A model generated the notes under the pieces. That model searched no databases and was not told where the DNA came from. It saw only the letters and a list, made by a program, of their open reading frames with translations. Shown here piece after piece: positions 9,216 through 20,457 of a DNA stretch of 22,483 bases. The stretch is from Phellopilus nigrolimitatus. Taxonomy: Eukaryota; Basidiomycota; Agaricomycetes; Hymenochaetales; Hymenochaetaceae. Numbering within the stretch: position 1 is the first letter of the stretch; each line of letters begins with the position of its first letter. Both the position numbers and the translations under genes were made by a program. The stretch lies in NCBI GenBank assembly GCA_021029095.1, contig JAJOHG010000402.1, forward strand, positions 1-22,483, in the 5' to 3' direction.

Positions 9216-10681
9216 TCAGTAGCCTCCTCCATACGCAACATTTGGCCCAGGACTACGTCTCCCGTTCAGCGCTACGCCTGGCCCAGGGCTCGCCCGACCT
9301 CCGAGCGCTAAGTTTGGCCCAGGGCTTGCCCGCCCACCATACGCAGTTGATGCGTTCGACGCGCTGTAACCCAAACTCGGACCTGGAGACTGCCTGCCGG
9401 TCATTGGCGGCTGCGGTGACCTCCTGCCCGGCATTGCGCCAGCCACAGCAAGGTTGTTCATTGGAATCGCTTCTCCGCCATAATGTGGACCATGAGAGTC
9501 GACAGACGCCGCGTCGTTGAACGTCTGCGGTATAGGTCCGCGGTATGGGTCGTAGTATCCTGCTCCGTATGCCCCTGGTTCGTCACGATATGGCTGATTA
9601 GGATTCAAATGTGGGAGAGGAGGTACGGCATAGGGATCACCTCCGGGTGCATACAGGTCCGCAGTCGAATCTGCAGCAGCTGGCTGCGTGTATTGAGACG
9701 GCTGTGAATACTGCGAGTGCGCGTACCCGGCTCCAGACGCATTTCGAGACAGATTGACCTCCGATGAAGAATCGAGTCCAGCACCTGCACCGGCGCCAGC
9801 GCCAGCTCCTGCACCCGCCGAACGGTTCGCTGGTAAAGCGTAGTTCAGATTTTCGCCATGCATGTTTAGCTCGGGCCATTTGATGGGTTCTGAAAGACCG
9901 TGTGAGTGTGAAATACCAATCAAGTTTAATGGACCCAAAATAACGCTCGTCCGACGCTAGTGGATCTAAACCTGAAGAAAAAGAGAAAAAACACACCATC
10001 GTCAAAGTCGCCGTACCGTTTCCTGGTGAATTTCCATATGAAAAATGAGATAACACCAATGACTGCAACGCCTCCAGCCACACTCAGCCCAATGATAGAG
10101 CTCGTGCCGATCCCTGCACCACTGCTGCTATCAGAACTGGATGTGGATGATGCTGCTGACGATGAGGATGAGCCGGTAGGAGAGTTGGAAACGAAGATGG
10201 TCGTGAAAGTAGTTAATTGGCCATTTGTATCTGTTCCCGTAGACACAACGGTATCTGACGACGTGCTCGTTGGCTGACTAGTCGTTGATGCAGTTGAGCT
10301 CTGCGTCTGTGTCGGCGTGCCTGTAGTTGTCCCTGATGAGGATGAAGTTGTCTTGGCCGTGGTAGAGGTCGCCGATGTAGACGACGTCGTCGATGCAGTG
10401 GTCGCGGACGTGGTTGCCGCAGTAGTAGTAGCTGACGTTGACGACGAACTGGACGTCGTGGCCGTTTTCGTGTCCGTGCTTGAGCTTGTCCCCGTTGTCA
10501 AGGCTGTATTCGGGTCGGGGTCTAACAACCCTCGGTCTGCAATATCTTCTGTGGGGTCTAACAGCCCTCGGTCTACAAGCTCGTTGCTGCGCGCACTTTG
10601 CGCGCCCACGCGATCGCACGAAGCTAGGACGAGGCAAATGAGGACGAAAAGGGCGCGTGTGCGCGTCGACAGGCGACGCAT
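9216..10681 (-). CDS. Ser/Thr-rich single-pass membrane protein, Mid2/WSC-like
   Basis: Two exons (10681-9997 and 9889-9216) separated by a 107 bp GT-AG intron give 452 aa. Residues 1 to about 28 form a signal peptide (Arg-rich start, then ALFVLICLVLASC). The region to about 190 is dominated by Ser, Thr and Ala, as in O-mannosylated ectodomains of fungal surface sensors. One transmembrane helix lies at about 195-216, followed by a basic stop-transfer stretch (KFTRKRYGDFDD). Splicing there restores DFDDEPIKWPEL, a juxtamembrane motif I associate with this kind of basidiomycete protein. The cytoplasmic tail has an Ala-Gly alternation, a Pro/Tyr/Gln-rich stretch and five GR-x-SP repeats near the end. 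Just after the signal peptide the motif DRGLLDP occurs twice. A cell-wall sensor or plasma-membrane scaffold role is inference from architecture only. Confidence 0.85.
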
Positions 10682-11008
10682 GTCGTTGAGCTCGCGGTGA
10701 CGCGAGAGGAAAGACAAAGGAAAAGAAAAGAAAAGAGAGGAGGAGGAGACAAGATGGATGGGGATATGGACGGAAGAAGGTGAGCCGCTGCGTAAAGTAG
10801 GGCGGGGCGGTGCGATGCAGACGACTCTGGCAGGCAACTGGCTGTGCCGCATGGCGCTCCCTGTCACAGCCTCCGAATCTGTCACACGCTCCAGCATTTG
10901 CAGTGTGCAACGGCTCAAAAACTCCGTTTTTTTTTCTCTCTCTCCTTTTCAAACAAGTCATCTACATCTACACATACAACAAAGTACAGATTTACAGTAC
11001 GCCGTGCG
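10682..11008. other. Intergenic: promoter of the Mid2-like gene and 3' flank of the paladin gene
   Basis: 327 bp between two minus-strand genes in tandem. On the minus strand the sequence just upstream of the start at 10681 is pyrimidine-rich (runs of CTTTTCTTTTC and CTCCTCC type), which is common in fungal promoters. No TATA box was firmly identified. No coding exon was found. Confidence 0.5.
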
Positions 11009-14000
11009 TCACGCAAGAGTCCGCCGTCCGAGGATTGTAGTGATCTCCCGGTGCTCCTTCATCCAGACTGGGAACGATGGCAACGAACGCGCATCCTTTT
11101 GCTTCGACAGCTCCTTCAACTCGATCAGATAATTTGCGAATATTATCAAGGTTCCATATCTGAGCATCATCACCATTAGACAAATTAGTCAATTGCTAAA
11201 TAGCATGCGAGCGCTAAACTTACCGATAACTTCCCCCCGCAAACATAGAAAATGGCGAAGTAGATTAGCAAAGCTCACAAAACAAATGAAAAACATACAG
11301 GTAGTTCACAGCAAGATTCATTAACTTCTTCTGCTTGTCGCTTTCTTTGGGAAGCGCCTCGATCTTTAGTTTATAGCTTGGAGGAGTCCCCCATATCAGC
11401 AACGCTATAACCCAAGACTCGCGAATGCTCTCACTCGTAAATTGCCCTCCTCAGGTTCTGGACATCCTGCATCAGGTCAATCGCCTTATCCGTCAGCGCC
11501 TTCGCCGACTTCCCGTGCGACAAAACGCCAACAAGCTGTAATATGATTTTGTATTCTCCTACAAAGCGGATCGAGACCAAATCAGCGATCCTGAGTACTC
11601 ATCGTAAGTCCCAATACAGATCAGAAAATCACCTTGCAAATATGCCTCCTCCTCGCTAGGCCCATCGACGGAATCGTACGGCTGGTCCTCGTTGTCGATT
11701 TCATTGGTGACACTCAGCGTCTCCATAGCACCGTCCAAAGCAGCAATGGTAGCGACAAGGCACGCGGACACCATCCCCGTCGTCGTCCGTCCCCTGCCCA
11801 TTTGGCAGTTGAAAATGAAGTCACCAGCCGCGTTCGTTAGTAACCCATCTTGCACGCGCTCGTACAGCTGGAACAGCGCGTCGGGAAGCGGCGCTTGTTC
11901 GTCAGTCTTCATGCGATAGTTCAATCAGCCATAAAATATATAATATAAAAGAAGTGCTCACAATAGCAATCCGGTCATAATTGATCTACAACAGAGATTC
12001 GGCTCAGTACGTTTGTTTCTCGACAAACATGATTCGAGGCACACCTTGAATCCTTCCTTTGCCATCAAGTCGAACACGTCTCGTGGTGTGAGGATGTCGT
12101 CCACATCGACTGTCTCCCACTGCGGGATGATTGAGAATACGCCCGGGCGTTCCTCCACCTCGTCATGTAGCAGAATGCGGCCTTCATTCGCTATTACCTC
12201 CCGGACTACATCGCGTTTGAGGTTGATCTCCATCGCTTCGACTGTCTGCGTCGTTACACCTGTGGCTCTGCATAAATATGTATCAGTATTTAGTAAACGC
12301 AGAAACATATATTGCACGTACTCTACGTTTTCTAATGGTCGATCGACCAGCCGCAAGACGTGAGGTCTTCCCGCTACGTACAGTACAGGCTCCTGTAAAA
12401 TAAGTCAGCCTCGCCTTGAACTCTATATATTCAGGGCCTGAGATATCTGACCTCGCGCAAAGAAGTCCAGAAAACTTTGTTGTGTCCTGCAGAATCCGCG
12501 TTCACCCTTGCTAGGGCTTTTCGTAGGCTAGTACTGCTTTCAACAAACTCATTTCGCGTACGAATCCATAAATGACTTACCCCTGTACGGTGGGCATCCC
12601 ACTAGAATGACGTTGTAATTCAATGCCCGACAGATGAATTGCTTGTAGCGTACCTTCCACAAACCATCTTTCCATCAACGGCCGTCTCTCCGTATGTTCC
12701 ATTCAGCTGGGGAATCAGCGGCACGCGACGGAAGTTTGGTGACCCTTCGATACGCCTATGGCACCCATCCCATTAGCCTATTTTAGACACCAGAAACTAC
12801 AATGGGGAAGGACATACTCTGGCAACGACATTTTCTGCAAATTGGAGAAGAAGTCACTCTTAAGAATAGTCGACGCCGAAAGGATCGAGCCTTTTCTGTT
12901 AAGCACGACCTGATGGGCTTCGTCCGGAAGTGCAACACCCTCGGCTAGATCAACGCGCTCCAACGGCCTGAGTGCATGTATACCTTCAGCAAGCAGATCT
13001 TTTTCGAACGTCTTGATAACTGACGTTTGATTGTCAATATAGTTAAGTTTTTTTTTTTGCACATGTATTGGATCGGCATACCTGGGTGGGTTTTCACGAA
13101 ACTCTCAAAAGATTCTACGGACCGGACCGTGTCAGGCTGTATCGACGATAAATACCATTGGAAGATGATAAGCTCGAAATATCGCCTCAGATTATGCAGA
13201 CCTAAAAACAAATAGAGAAAAATCAGCAGATTTCGAGGAAACTTGGCATTTAGCCAAACCTCTTTGCGCATGAGCCTTTTTTTGTTGTTCATTGCTCGCC
13301 TGTTCAGCATCTATGCGTGCGTCTTCAATAGAGTCGCGCAAGTTGAACACCTCGGAGCATTGGTCTATCGCCGCGTCCACAGCGTCCTTGACCCAGAGAC
13401 CATTCCGAATAACACGTAGAAGGTCTGTACGCCAGCGGATTATCAGCTAAAGAACCAAATTTTGGGGCAGAATGATCACGCACTATTAATGACCTGGTAA
13501 GAGTGCCTGTTGGGGTCGCTCTGCGCAAAACTCATGTCAAGCACGCTGTTCGACCTACGTAATAAAAGGGATGGTGAGCGCGATACCCGAGGTCGTGTTT
13601 GACTTTGTCCCAGCTGCAACCATTGCTGAATCAGTAGAATGATGATCTACATGACAAAGGCTTCCAGCTTGAGTAGGATAGAGAAAGATTTGGAAGGCAT
13701 CACGCACGGAAGTCATCGTACTTCTCCCCCTTCCGAGCTGACAATTGAGAATAATCGGCGTGTTCGACGAGTGCATACGGATGACGACGTCCATGAGTTC
13801 ACTCATATCCGTGAAGTCTGGCGGCTTCTCCGCAGTAATGGGGATGCGGCGATAGTATACACGCGTCCCGTCCTCTGTCTCGCGGAATTCCATGATCTCA
13901 CGAAGAACTTCGACCGCCTCCGAGCGCACCTCCTCCCACACCGGAATTACCGTGCCATCATTCGTCTCCGTGTGCAGCAGGAGTCTTCCTCCGAAATTGT

Positions 14001-17000
14001 CGAGCTCAGTAACGACGTCATCACGTAGGCGCTCCTCGAGGACCTCCAGACGCGACGCTGATATACCTCCATAATCTGAGAATGTATGCGGGTTGAGTTC
14101 CTTTCATTTCAATACGAAAGAGCAAGAAGACTTACCTTTCATGTTCCTCAGGGAGAACCCTTCCCTTCTCAAGCAGTATGGTGCGCCATTGATGTACACG
14201 ACTGGCTCCTCGCGCAGCGTAATCCAAGCAATATGTTCGGCACTCGGATGCTTGTCTTTTACGCGGCGTACAACCTCATCGATCGCGCCGATGCTCGGTT
14301 GACCGAGTGCATAGATTGACGTGCCCGGGATGTTGCGGAAGTAATTTGCACCGCGTACACCCTGCGCGACTTCGTATGACTCACTCAGCCATTGATCAGA
14401 CTTTAAAAGCGTGCTGTGGGGGGTCAGCTCGCTCAAGTATCAACATATTCAAAGTAATTTGTGACAAACCTTTCGCGCAAAATAACACCACTACGGGTCT
14501 GCAAAGTTCTTTGTGTTAAACTGAAGGGTGAGAAAGAACAAGAAAAAGTAGCATGCCTTTACGACATGATCTGAGTATTCATCCCCAAGTACCTGTCCTC
14601 CCGCTACCGTCACGTCATTTTTTACGCCAGCAGTTGCTGGCAGGCCCTCTGATCCTCTCTTCGAGATAGCGGAAAGGTCATGCACGGGTGCGAAGACGTT
14701 CAAGCGTGAGCCATAGGATTTTCGGAGGTACGTTACTTGGCTGTATGGTGAGCACTGGCTAAGTCGGAAAATCCTTTACAAAACTAGTAGTAAAAAAACT
14801 GACTTCCATATTTCTGTCCGAGTCTAAAAACGACTTGAAGATCAACGTTGCCGTGATCTTGACTGATTCAAATTCGAGCTAACCTTCATCCATTGCGAGA
14901 ATGATTCCTCGAAGTTTGTGTCCCCCCTTTCTTCCACGTAGCTAGCGAAAGCGATCATGAAGAAACTGAGGATAGTTGGAAATGGTGTATTTCATGTGTA
15001 TGTATCGTTACCAAAGTAACGCTGACAAAATATGGGGCTTACTATTTTTCAATGGCCTTGACAGCCTTGTCGAGGTGTTCCTCGCGCTGCTGGTCGTCTA
15101 GGCTCGTTAATGAATAGCGCACGCGGTGGGTAAGGATCTCCTCTCGCAGATTTACGACATGGTCGCCTTTTCAATTAGTATATCAAGGTTAAAATTTGTT
15201 ACTTATACGAAAGATAGGCATTGCATCTCTGCGTACACCGGAAATTACTTACAATTATCGATTATACGGTCCACGAGGCGTTTTGCGATAGCGCCATTGT
15301 CAAGACATCCGAGAAGACTGAGGATAACACTGTAATTTCCTTTGTGCGCCTTGCGGAGGCTTTCCATGAGCGCTGGTTGAGCGAGAAGTAGCTCAACGGC
15401 GGACGGCGTATTCTGGTCCTGTAAACCTAAACTTGGGAATGTCTCATTCAGCTATATTCATAGCAATACATAAAATTCGGCCAGTGAAGGGCCGGAGGAA
15501 TTAGAACTATGAAAAGGCGACGGAACGCACTTTGTTGGAGGACGTATGTGAGGCGCAAGAGCGACTTGTTGAGTTCTTGCTGTGCATTAGCTTGCTCAAG
15601 CGAGAGAACTGCCTGAGAGTTTGTTGGCTGATGGTTTAATTTGCTTTTAGCATTTCAGTTGAGCGAGTATATGCGGGTTCCAACATACTGTGCTGAGTCC
15701 AGAAGGTGAATTCGAGTTTGAGCTCCTTGCAAGTAGCGGATCTCCAAGTTCGCGCACGACTAGCTGTTTCCGTCGTACGAGGAGCGCGGCCACCTAAAAT
15801 GGAACAATTGAATTCTAGTGAGCATATCTATCAGGAATAAAGCCCACCATCGCAAATGTCGTGCGCACGGCACCCATGCCACACGAAAATACAAGCGAAG
15901 TCTTGGTTGGGTCTGTCTCCTTGATAGCGCGCACGTACGCGTCCAAATAGTTGTCCTGAAGGGAAAAATTTGACGCTGAGCTTTGCTTTTCTAGTACTAC
16001 TTGCGTTGCAAACTCGCCTCGATGGGGCGTTCCGGAGAAATGGGTATACTTTTTCGGGTCATTAGTATCAGAACGAGTAAGGATAGCAAAAACCCCAGGT
16101 ATTCCTACCGATAATACTGTCAGCGATAGGTTAGTATATTGGTTTCAACTATATATGCAATTTAAAAAAAAGACAAACATCAATTCGCCACCCGGCCTTT
16201 TTAATGAATCCCAAAGTTCTCTTGAAGTCTTTACGTTGTTGCCATCCACTGCAGTCCAAGTGGGAAGAATGGCACCGTCCGCTGATATCAAATCAGAAAG
16301 AATTCTTCGAGAGTACAAGTTATCCACATACTAGCAACTTCGTTATGTGTCAGAATAAGGCCACCAAACCTACAAGGAGCGGCATTAGAGGTCAATAAGT
16401 CCAAATGCATGTGATGGATACTACTTCATGGATTCCTGGAGAATATCATTCTTTAGACGTTGTTCGATGTCCTCGAGGTTCTCAGATCTGTCAGACATGG
16501 GCAAGTTTTTGCGTGGTTCTGAGGCGTCACGAAGAATGAAAGAACGTCCAGAAATATACACTTTATGATCGTTTAGACGTGTGTACATTTGATTTAGACC
16601 GATATGACTGTACCTATCGGCTCCTCCCGCGTCGAGAACCATACACAGTTGTAAGGATCTGGCATCCCCGGACGACACCTTAAGATCGAAAGAATAGCAC
16701 GAAGACCTTGCGAACGAGGTTGGGCAGCGCCGAAGACATTAAGATTGCCATGCCTCGGCGCTCGGAAGTTTGGGGCGCCGTGGACATTAAGATCAAGGTC
16801 AAGGGCACGACCTGTACATGGACGATTAGCAGATATACTTTCGTGCATATTGCGCCACGCAAATAGAGCTCGCACCAGACGGATAATGGTCTGTCTTCAA
16901 TATGAATCCTCGAGAGAGGACACTGCCCGTCCTACTTTTGACTACAGATAGCACCGAGCGCTGGAGCTGCGGTGTTAAATCCAGTGGCGAAATAGTAGGT

Positions 17001-17146
17001 TGGGCGACTTGTTCTGTTCTTTCTATCGAAGGAAATCGCGATCTGGATGTCGGACTGGAGGACAATATCGGAGAAGGTGAAAGCGGGCTTGAGGGGCGCC
17101 TGTCTTTTAGGCTGCTGGCGAGCTTCGCTTGCAAGGGGGAGCTCAT
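11009..17146 (-). CDS. Paladin-like protein tyrosine/inositol phosphatase family protein, three repeats, one frame break
   Basis: Paladin/PTP-like phytase family member. Thirty-three exons on the minus strand give about 1377-1379 aa if one missing base is allowed for. Three homologous units are visible. Each has a VVxxRxGxxL entry segment, a REEPxxYxxG segment (STREEPIVYISG, TLREEPVVYING, SLREEPVLYVAG) and a CX5R phosphatase loop: CGMGAVR (about residue 287), CQLGRGR (about 771) and CQMGRGR (about 1201). The first loop departs most from the PTP consensus. Exons, 5' to 3': 17146-16876, 16811-16614, 16560-16425, 16369-16332, 16281-16179, 16116-16109, 16048-16018, 15955-15848, 15793-15689, 15612-15531, 15426-15253, 15176-15041, 14965-14884, 14823-14804, 14740-14557 (or 14563), 14498-14470, 14413-14136, 14075-13708, 13625-13484, 13424-13260, 13201-13082, 13019-12818, 12755-12654, 12601-12581, 12536-12452, 12392-12322, 12267-12045, 11985-11962, 11906-11633, 11558-11435, 11376-11299, 11229-11224, 11159-11009. 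The N-terminal 60 residues are Ser/Pro-rich. Catalytic activity is not proven. Confidence 0.92.
11224..11229 (-). other. 6-nt micro-exon of the paladin-like gene
   Basis: TTATCG is flanked by an acceptor (ggggggaag) and a strong donor (gtaagt). Including it gives NYLYRYGTLIIFANYL, whereas joining the neighbouring exons directly loses Tyr-Arg of this conserved segment while staying in frame. The phase fits exactly (1 + 3 + 2 nt). Confidence 0.75.
16017..16018 (-). other. GC donor site of paladin intron 7
   Basis: The exon ending at 16018 is followed by gcgagt (16017 downward) instead of a GT donor; the acceptor cccttcag ends at 15956. Splicing here gives SPERPIE|DNYLDAY, a continuous conserved segment in phase 0. 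The intron is 62 bp (15956-16017). Confidence 0.75.
16109..16116 (-). other. 8-nt micro-exon of the paladin-like gene
   Basis: TATTATCG sits between an acceptor preceded by a perfect tactaac branch point and ending ctgacag, and a gtagga donor. It supplies the DYYR of the segment GWRIDYYRIPISPERP, which leads into the first phosphatase-loop domain. Without it the conserved Tyr-Arg is lost. Confidence 0.75.
16198..16202 (-). other. Frame break (one base short) in exon 5 of the paladin-like gene
   Basis: On the coding strand a run of five A follows TCATT. Upstream, ILPTWTAVDGNNVKTSRELWDSL is in one frame; downstream, the conserved AGWRID is in the frame that would require one more base. This is a homopolymer and may be a sequencing or consensus error. 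Skipping the following 8-nt exon also restores downstream frame but replaces the conserved segment with unrelated residues. Confidence 0.75.
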
Positions 17147-17533
17147 AACACGATACGACCCTTTTATTCTGGCTATTTTCTAGTTCGCAGGGAAGATGAG
17201 ACGAAGGTGGTAGTGTTTGAAGAGACAGGCAACCGCTGTGCTCAACGTGCAACCCTGCCAGCAGCGACGCACGTCGGGCAAGGCGCCACAAATAGTCACT
17301 CCGGAACGTAGTGCCGAACAAGTGATAAGATAACCGTGAGTACTACTCACTCGACTTACGTACATAGCGTACTTATGTAACTTGCAGCCAAATCGACAAC
17401 TGCATTCAAAGGCTATTATAACAACGTTGGGCTCCTACAATGGCGCTCTGTTTCTGGGGAAACAGGCTTCTCGAACTTATTACAGTGTATATCTGTGACG
17501 TCCGAAAGTTAGGAAGACCGTTGTGTAGAATGC
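17147..17533. other. Intergenic: paladin promoter and 3' flank of the MFS gene
   Basis: 387 bp between the paladin-like start codon and the stop of the upstream minus-strand MFS gene. No exon with a recognisable product was found. It should contain the promoter of the 33-exon gene and the MFS 3' untranslated region. Confidence 0.5.
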
Positions 17534-20028
17534 TTATTTTACTCGCCTGAAGAGAGGACTGTCGTCTCCGAGGTCAGCGAACTCGGCTCGCCTGCTCTCG
17601 GTGATATTTTCTCTTTTACACTTTTCATCCCTTGCCTTGTTCAGGCGATTATACGAAAACATCATGAAGACGGTAATTGCAAAGCTGCAATACAACGGGC
17701 GATCAGTATTTTGGTACAAGTCGAAAAGCGCGAAGACTCACGACAGAGCCATGAAGCCCATAACAACTATTTTCCAAGAGGTTGTAATAAAAAAAAAAAA
17801 ACTGAACAAGCATGACTGCGTAATGTGGATGACTTACTTGCATGACCAGTACGATATCTCGGCGCTTCCGACATCCTGCGATACAATTAGAGCATTAAAT
17901 ACCAGTATATTGAGGTCAATAAGACGAGTCGTTTTACCTATATGTGAACGATGCGATGATTCTTTAAACTGGTCAGCTCTTTGTTTTTGCCAAATGGGAT
18001 TGCAACTCACCCAAAAACATTCGCACCCCCCAGAACAATGGCCAATCCAACAGCTAAATTGTCGAAACAGTCTGCCACTATCGACAGGCTAATGTGATTC
18101 CTTCGACGCACCTCGTTTCATATCGCCTGCACAATTATTCCCAGCCCACGCCAGACTGGCTGGGACGGGGCTCACCGCACCGATTGCGCCAATCACCGAG
18201 CCCACGTAGCCGACCCAAGGCGCACTCGTTGAAAAGAGAATAGCAAAGCCCGCGATACCAACAGCTGTCCAAAACAGAAGAAACGGCCCGCGCAAGCTGC
18301 GCCGATCCGAAATGATGGATGTGTACATGGTAAGGGGCATAGCAATTACGTATGGTGGGACAGTGAGCAGTTGTGCTTGTCCAGCAGTAAAGCCGAGCTC
18401 AGTAATAATGGTCGGAAGGAAGAGCGCCAGTGCGTAGACAGGAATAAGAAAGCTAGGGGAAGTTCAAGTCACTTGAAGACAAGCGAACGGTGGAAATACA
18501 TACCCTATGTATACGCCAATTTGTGCATAGATTTTCCAATCCTTAAATGCTTGCCAGACGAATCGCATATCAAATCGGGTAGATAAATGCGTCCTGTCAT
18601 TTTGGAGACGTTCTATGAGATATTGTCTCTCGTCTTCTTCGAGAAAGGTAGCGTTCTCAGGATACTAATGTGCGATTAAACCCTGCGACATAGGATAGTT
18701 TCCTGCAATGCTTACGTCGTGAATCGTTAAGAAAGCGACAATGGAGAATAGCACAGTCGCTACTATTAGTAAGTAGTTTTTCCAGTACCTTTAGAAAACG
18801 GATGCTTACCCATCCCCTCCAGTCCGAACTGTCGCATTTGAATAAGGTACTTACTCTTCGCATAGAGGAGTGTACTCACAATCCACGCCCAACCATGCAG
18901 ACCACCAACGCTAAAGGAGCACTCCAAGTCAGTTGTGTGTGCGCTAATGAGCTCAGCGTCTCTGCATACCCTTCCATGTGCGATATGCCGAAGGCAAGTA
19001 TTCCTAAAAGACCAAGTGACGAAATGATGAAGACACGAAATATCTCACTTTTAGTGATTAGCTCACCTCCGAAGGCGACTAAAATTGCAAGCTCAGTCAG
19101 CAGTAGCACTCTCCTGCGCAAAAGAAGTATCACGCACCTCCTGTAACAGCAATGGAGAAGAAGATCGCCACCCGGTACGCCTGCTCGTTGCGAGGGTACC
19201 ACAGGGATATGTAGTATAAGGCACCTATGATAATCCCGTTTCTTGTGGAATCCAATGTTCAGAAGGGAAAAAAATTACCTGGAAAGATCCCAGTCTCTGC
19301 AATGCCGAGAAACAAACGTGCCCTAAATAACATGAGTTCCATATCGATAGGGAAATGAACTTCAATATTACACGATCAGACCGTGATAGTCCTTCACGAC
19401 AATAAACAGTGTCAAGACCTAATTAACGCATGTTAGCCAGCAATTTTACGACTGCGTCTTAACTCAAACTACTGACAATCCCCAAGCGAGCATCGTAGAT
19501 GGTACTGCAAGGTGAGTTGAGTCATTGAATATACTTGACGCAATGAAAGCCGAGCATACTCCAGAAGCGAGGGCGAATCAGCTTCATTAGCATATTCGCT
19601 GGGACTTCGAAGGTGCTGTACGTCAGATAAAACACCATAGACGCTATGTTCGACTCCAGTCCAACCAAATTCAGGTCTTTAATCAAACCAGCGGCAAATG
19701 CGTTGCCTAAAGTCGAACAAGGAAAGTAGTGAGTCTAGTAATCGAAGGAGACACCAAGAAGAAATTCACCGATGTTGGCTCGGTCCCTGGAGAGGAAAAG
19801 CATGATTGAGTGATTTGATAGTACTATAGGACTAAAAGGCCAACCGTACAGGAAAGAAAGCAGGAAAAGGACAGATAAAACCGGCATGAGGTTTCGGTCC
19901 AGTTTTCTCCATAATTTTTTCTCCCTTGCAGGATCAAGGACGAAGGTAGAGCCATCGTTACTCCATGACTCTTTCCCTGAGGAGGCTTTCTCTATCGATT
20001 CGCTTTCGACAATTTCGTGAATCGACAT
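17534..20028 (-). CDS. MFS transporter, Dal5/anion:cation symporter (allantoate permease) family
   Basis: Plasma-membrane proton-coupled carrier of the major facilitator superfamily; relatives import organic anions such as allantoate, nicotinate or pantothenate, and the substrate here cannot be told. Nineteen exons give 492 aa, normal for the family: 20028-19850, 19786-19770, 19706-19560, 19504-19473, 19418-19372, 19322-19279, 19224-19138, 19078-19067, 19003-18970, 18910-18880, 18828-18810, 18762-18716, 18664-18504, 18452-18112, 18053-18011, 17961-17938, 17875-17838, 17766-17742, 17684-17534. Signatures: LSFLDRANIGNAFAAGL in the first helix and loop, RPRFWIPSTMLAWG, ARLFLGIAETGIFPGALYY, AFGISHMEGVGGLHGWAWI, then the charged central loop EEDERQYLIERLQNDRTHLS, and APRYRTGHA before the last helices. 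The C-terminal tail FADLGDDSPLFRRVK is typical. Exons of 12, 17, 19, 24 and 25 nt are needed to keep conserved motifs. Confidence 0.94.
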
Positions 20029-20457
20029 AGTGAGAGGGTGACAAGACAAGCAGTCCCTCCGTAGCTAAACTTGCCAGGGCACATTTAACGCATCTCACAG
20101 ATAGCCACGGACCTGATGCGGGCAGAATGTGCTCCCGCTCATTTCCCATAGAGTCTATGTTGAATTGAAGAAGACAGTGTAGTAGATGCGAATAGAAGGC
20201 CCTTGAGAGGATACGAAGTTTGGTGCCTGGCAGCCTGTGAGGCCGAAGCGTTCATTTTCGTTCTAGTTAGACTTATAGGTTACGATGGAGCAATCGAAGT
20301 CGTCACAAGCTATGCCGACAAAGTCCTGCAGGATCCGGTACAAAGATTTTTTTAAGGCAGACGTGGCTAGTCACGGTAGGAGAACTCGAGCGATGGAAAT
20401 CCTTCCTTTTCTGACGATGTCGATCATTCCGAAGTCAAATCTTCACCTCGAACCACG
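20029..20457. promoter_or_regulatory. Divergent upstream region of MFS transporter and TAN1 genes
   Basis: 429 bp between two divergent start codons. An open stretch from 20285 that overlaps the TAN1 start in another frame shows no homology I recognise. The region must hold both promoters; no clear TATA or activator site was identified. Confidence 0.5.

Noticed and set aside
10317..10700. Val/Asp-rich + strand open frame opposite the Mid2-like gene
   Set aside because: It is the complement of a Ser/Thr repeat region, which automatically yields a Val/Asp-rich antisense frame.
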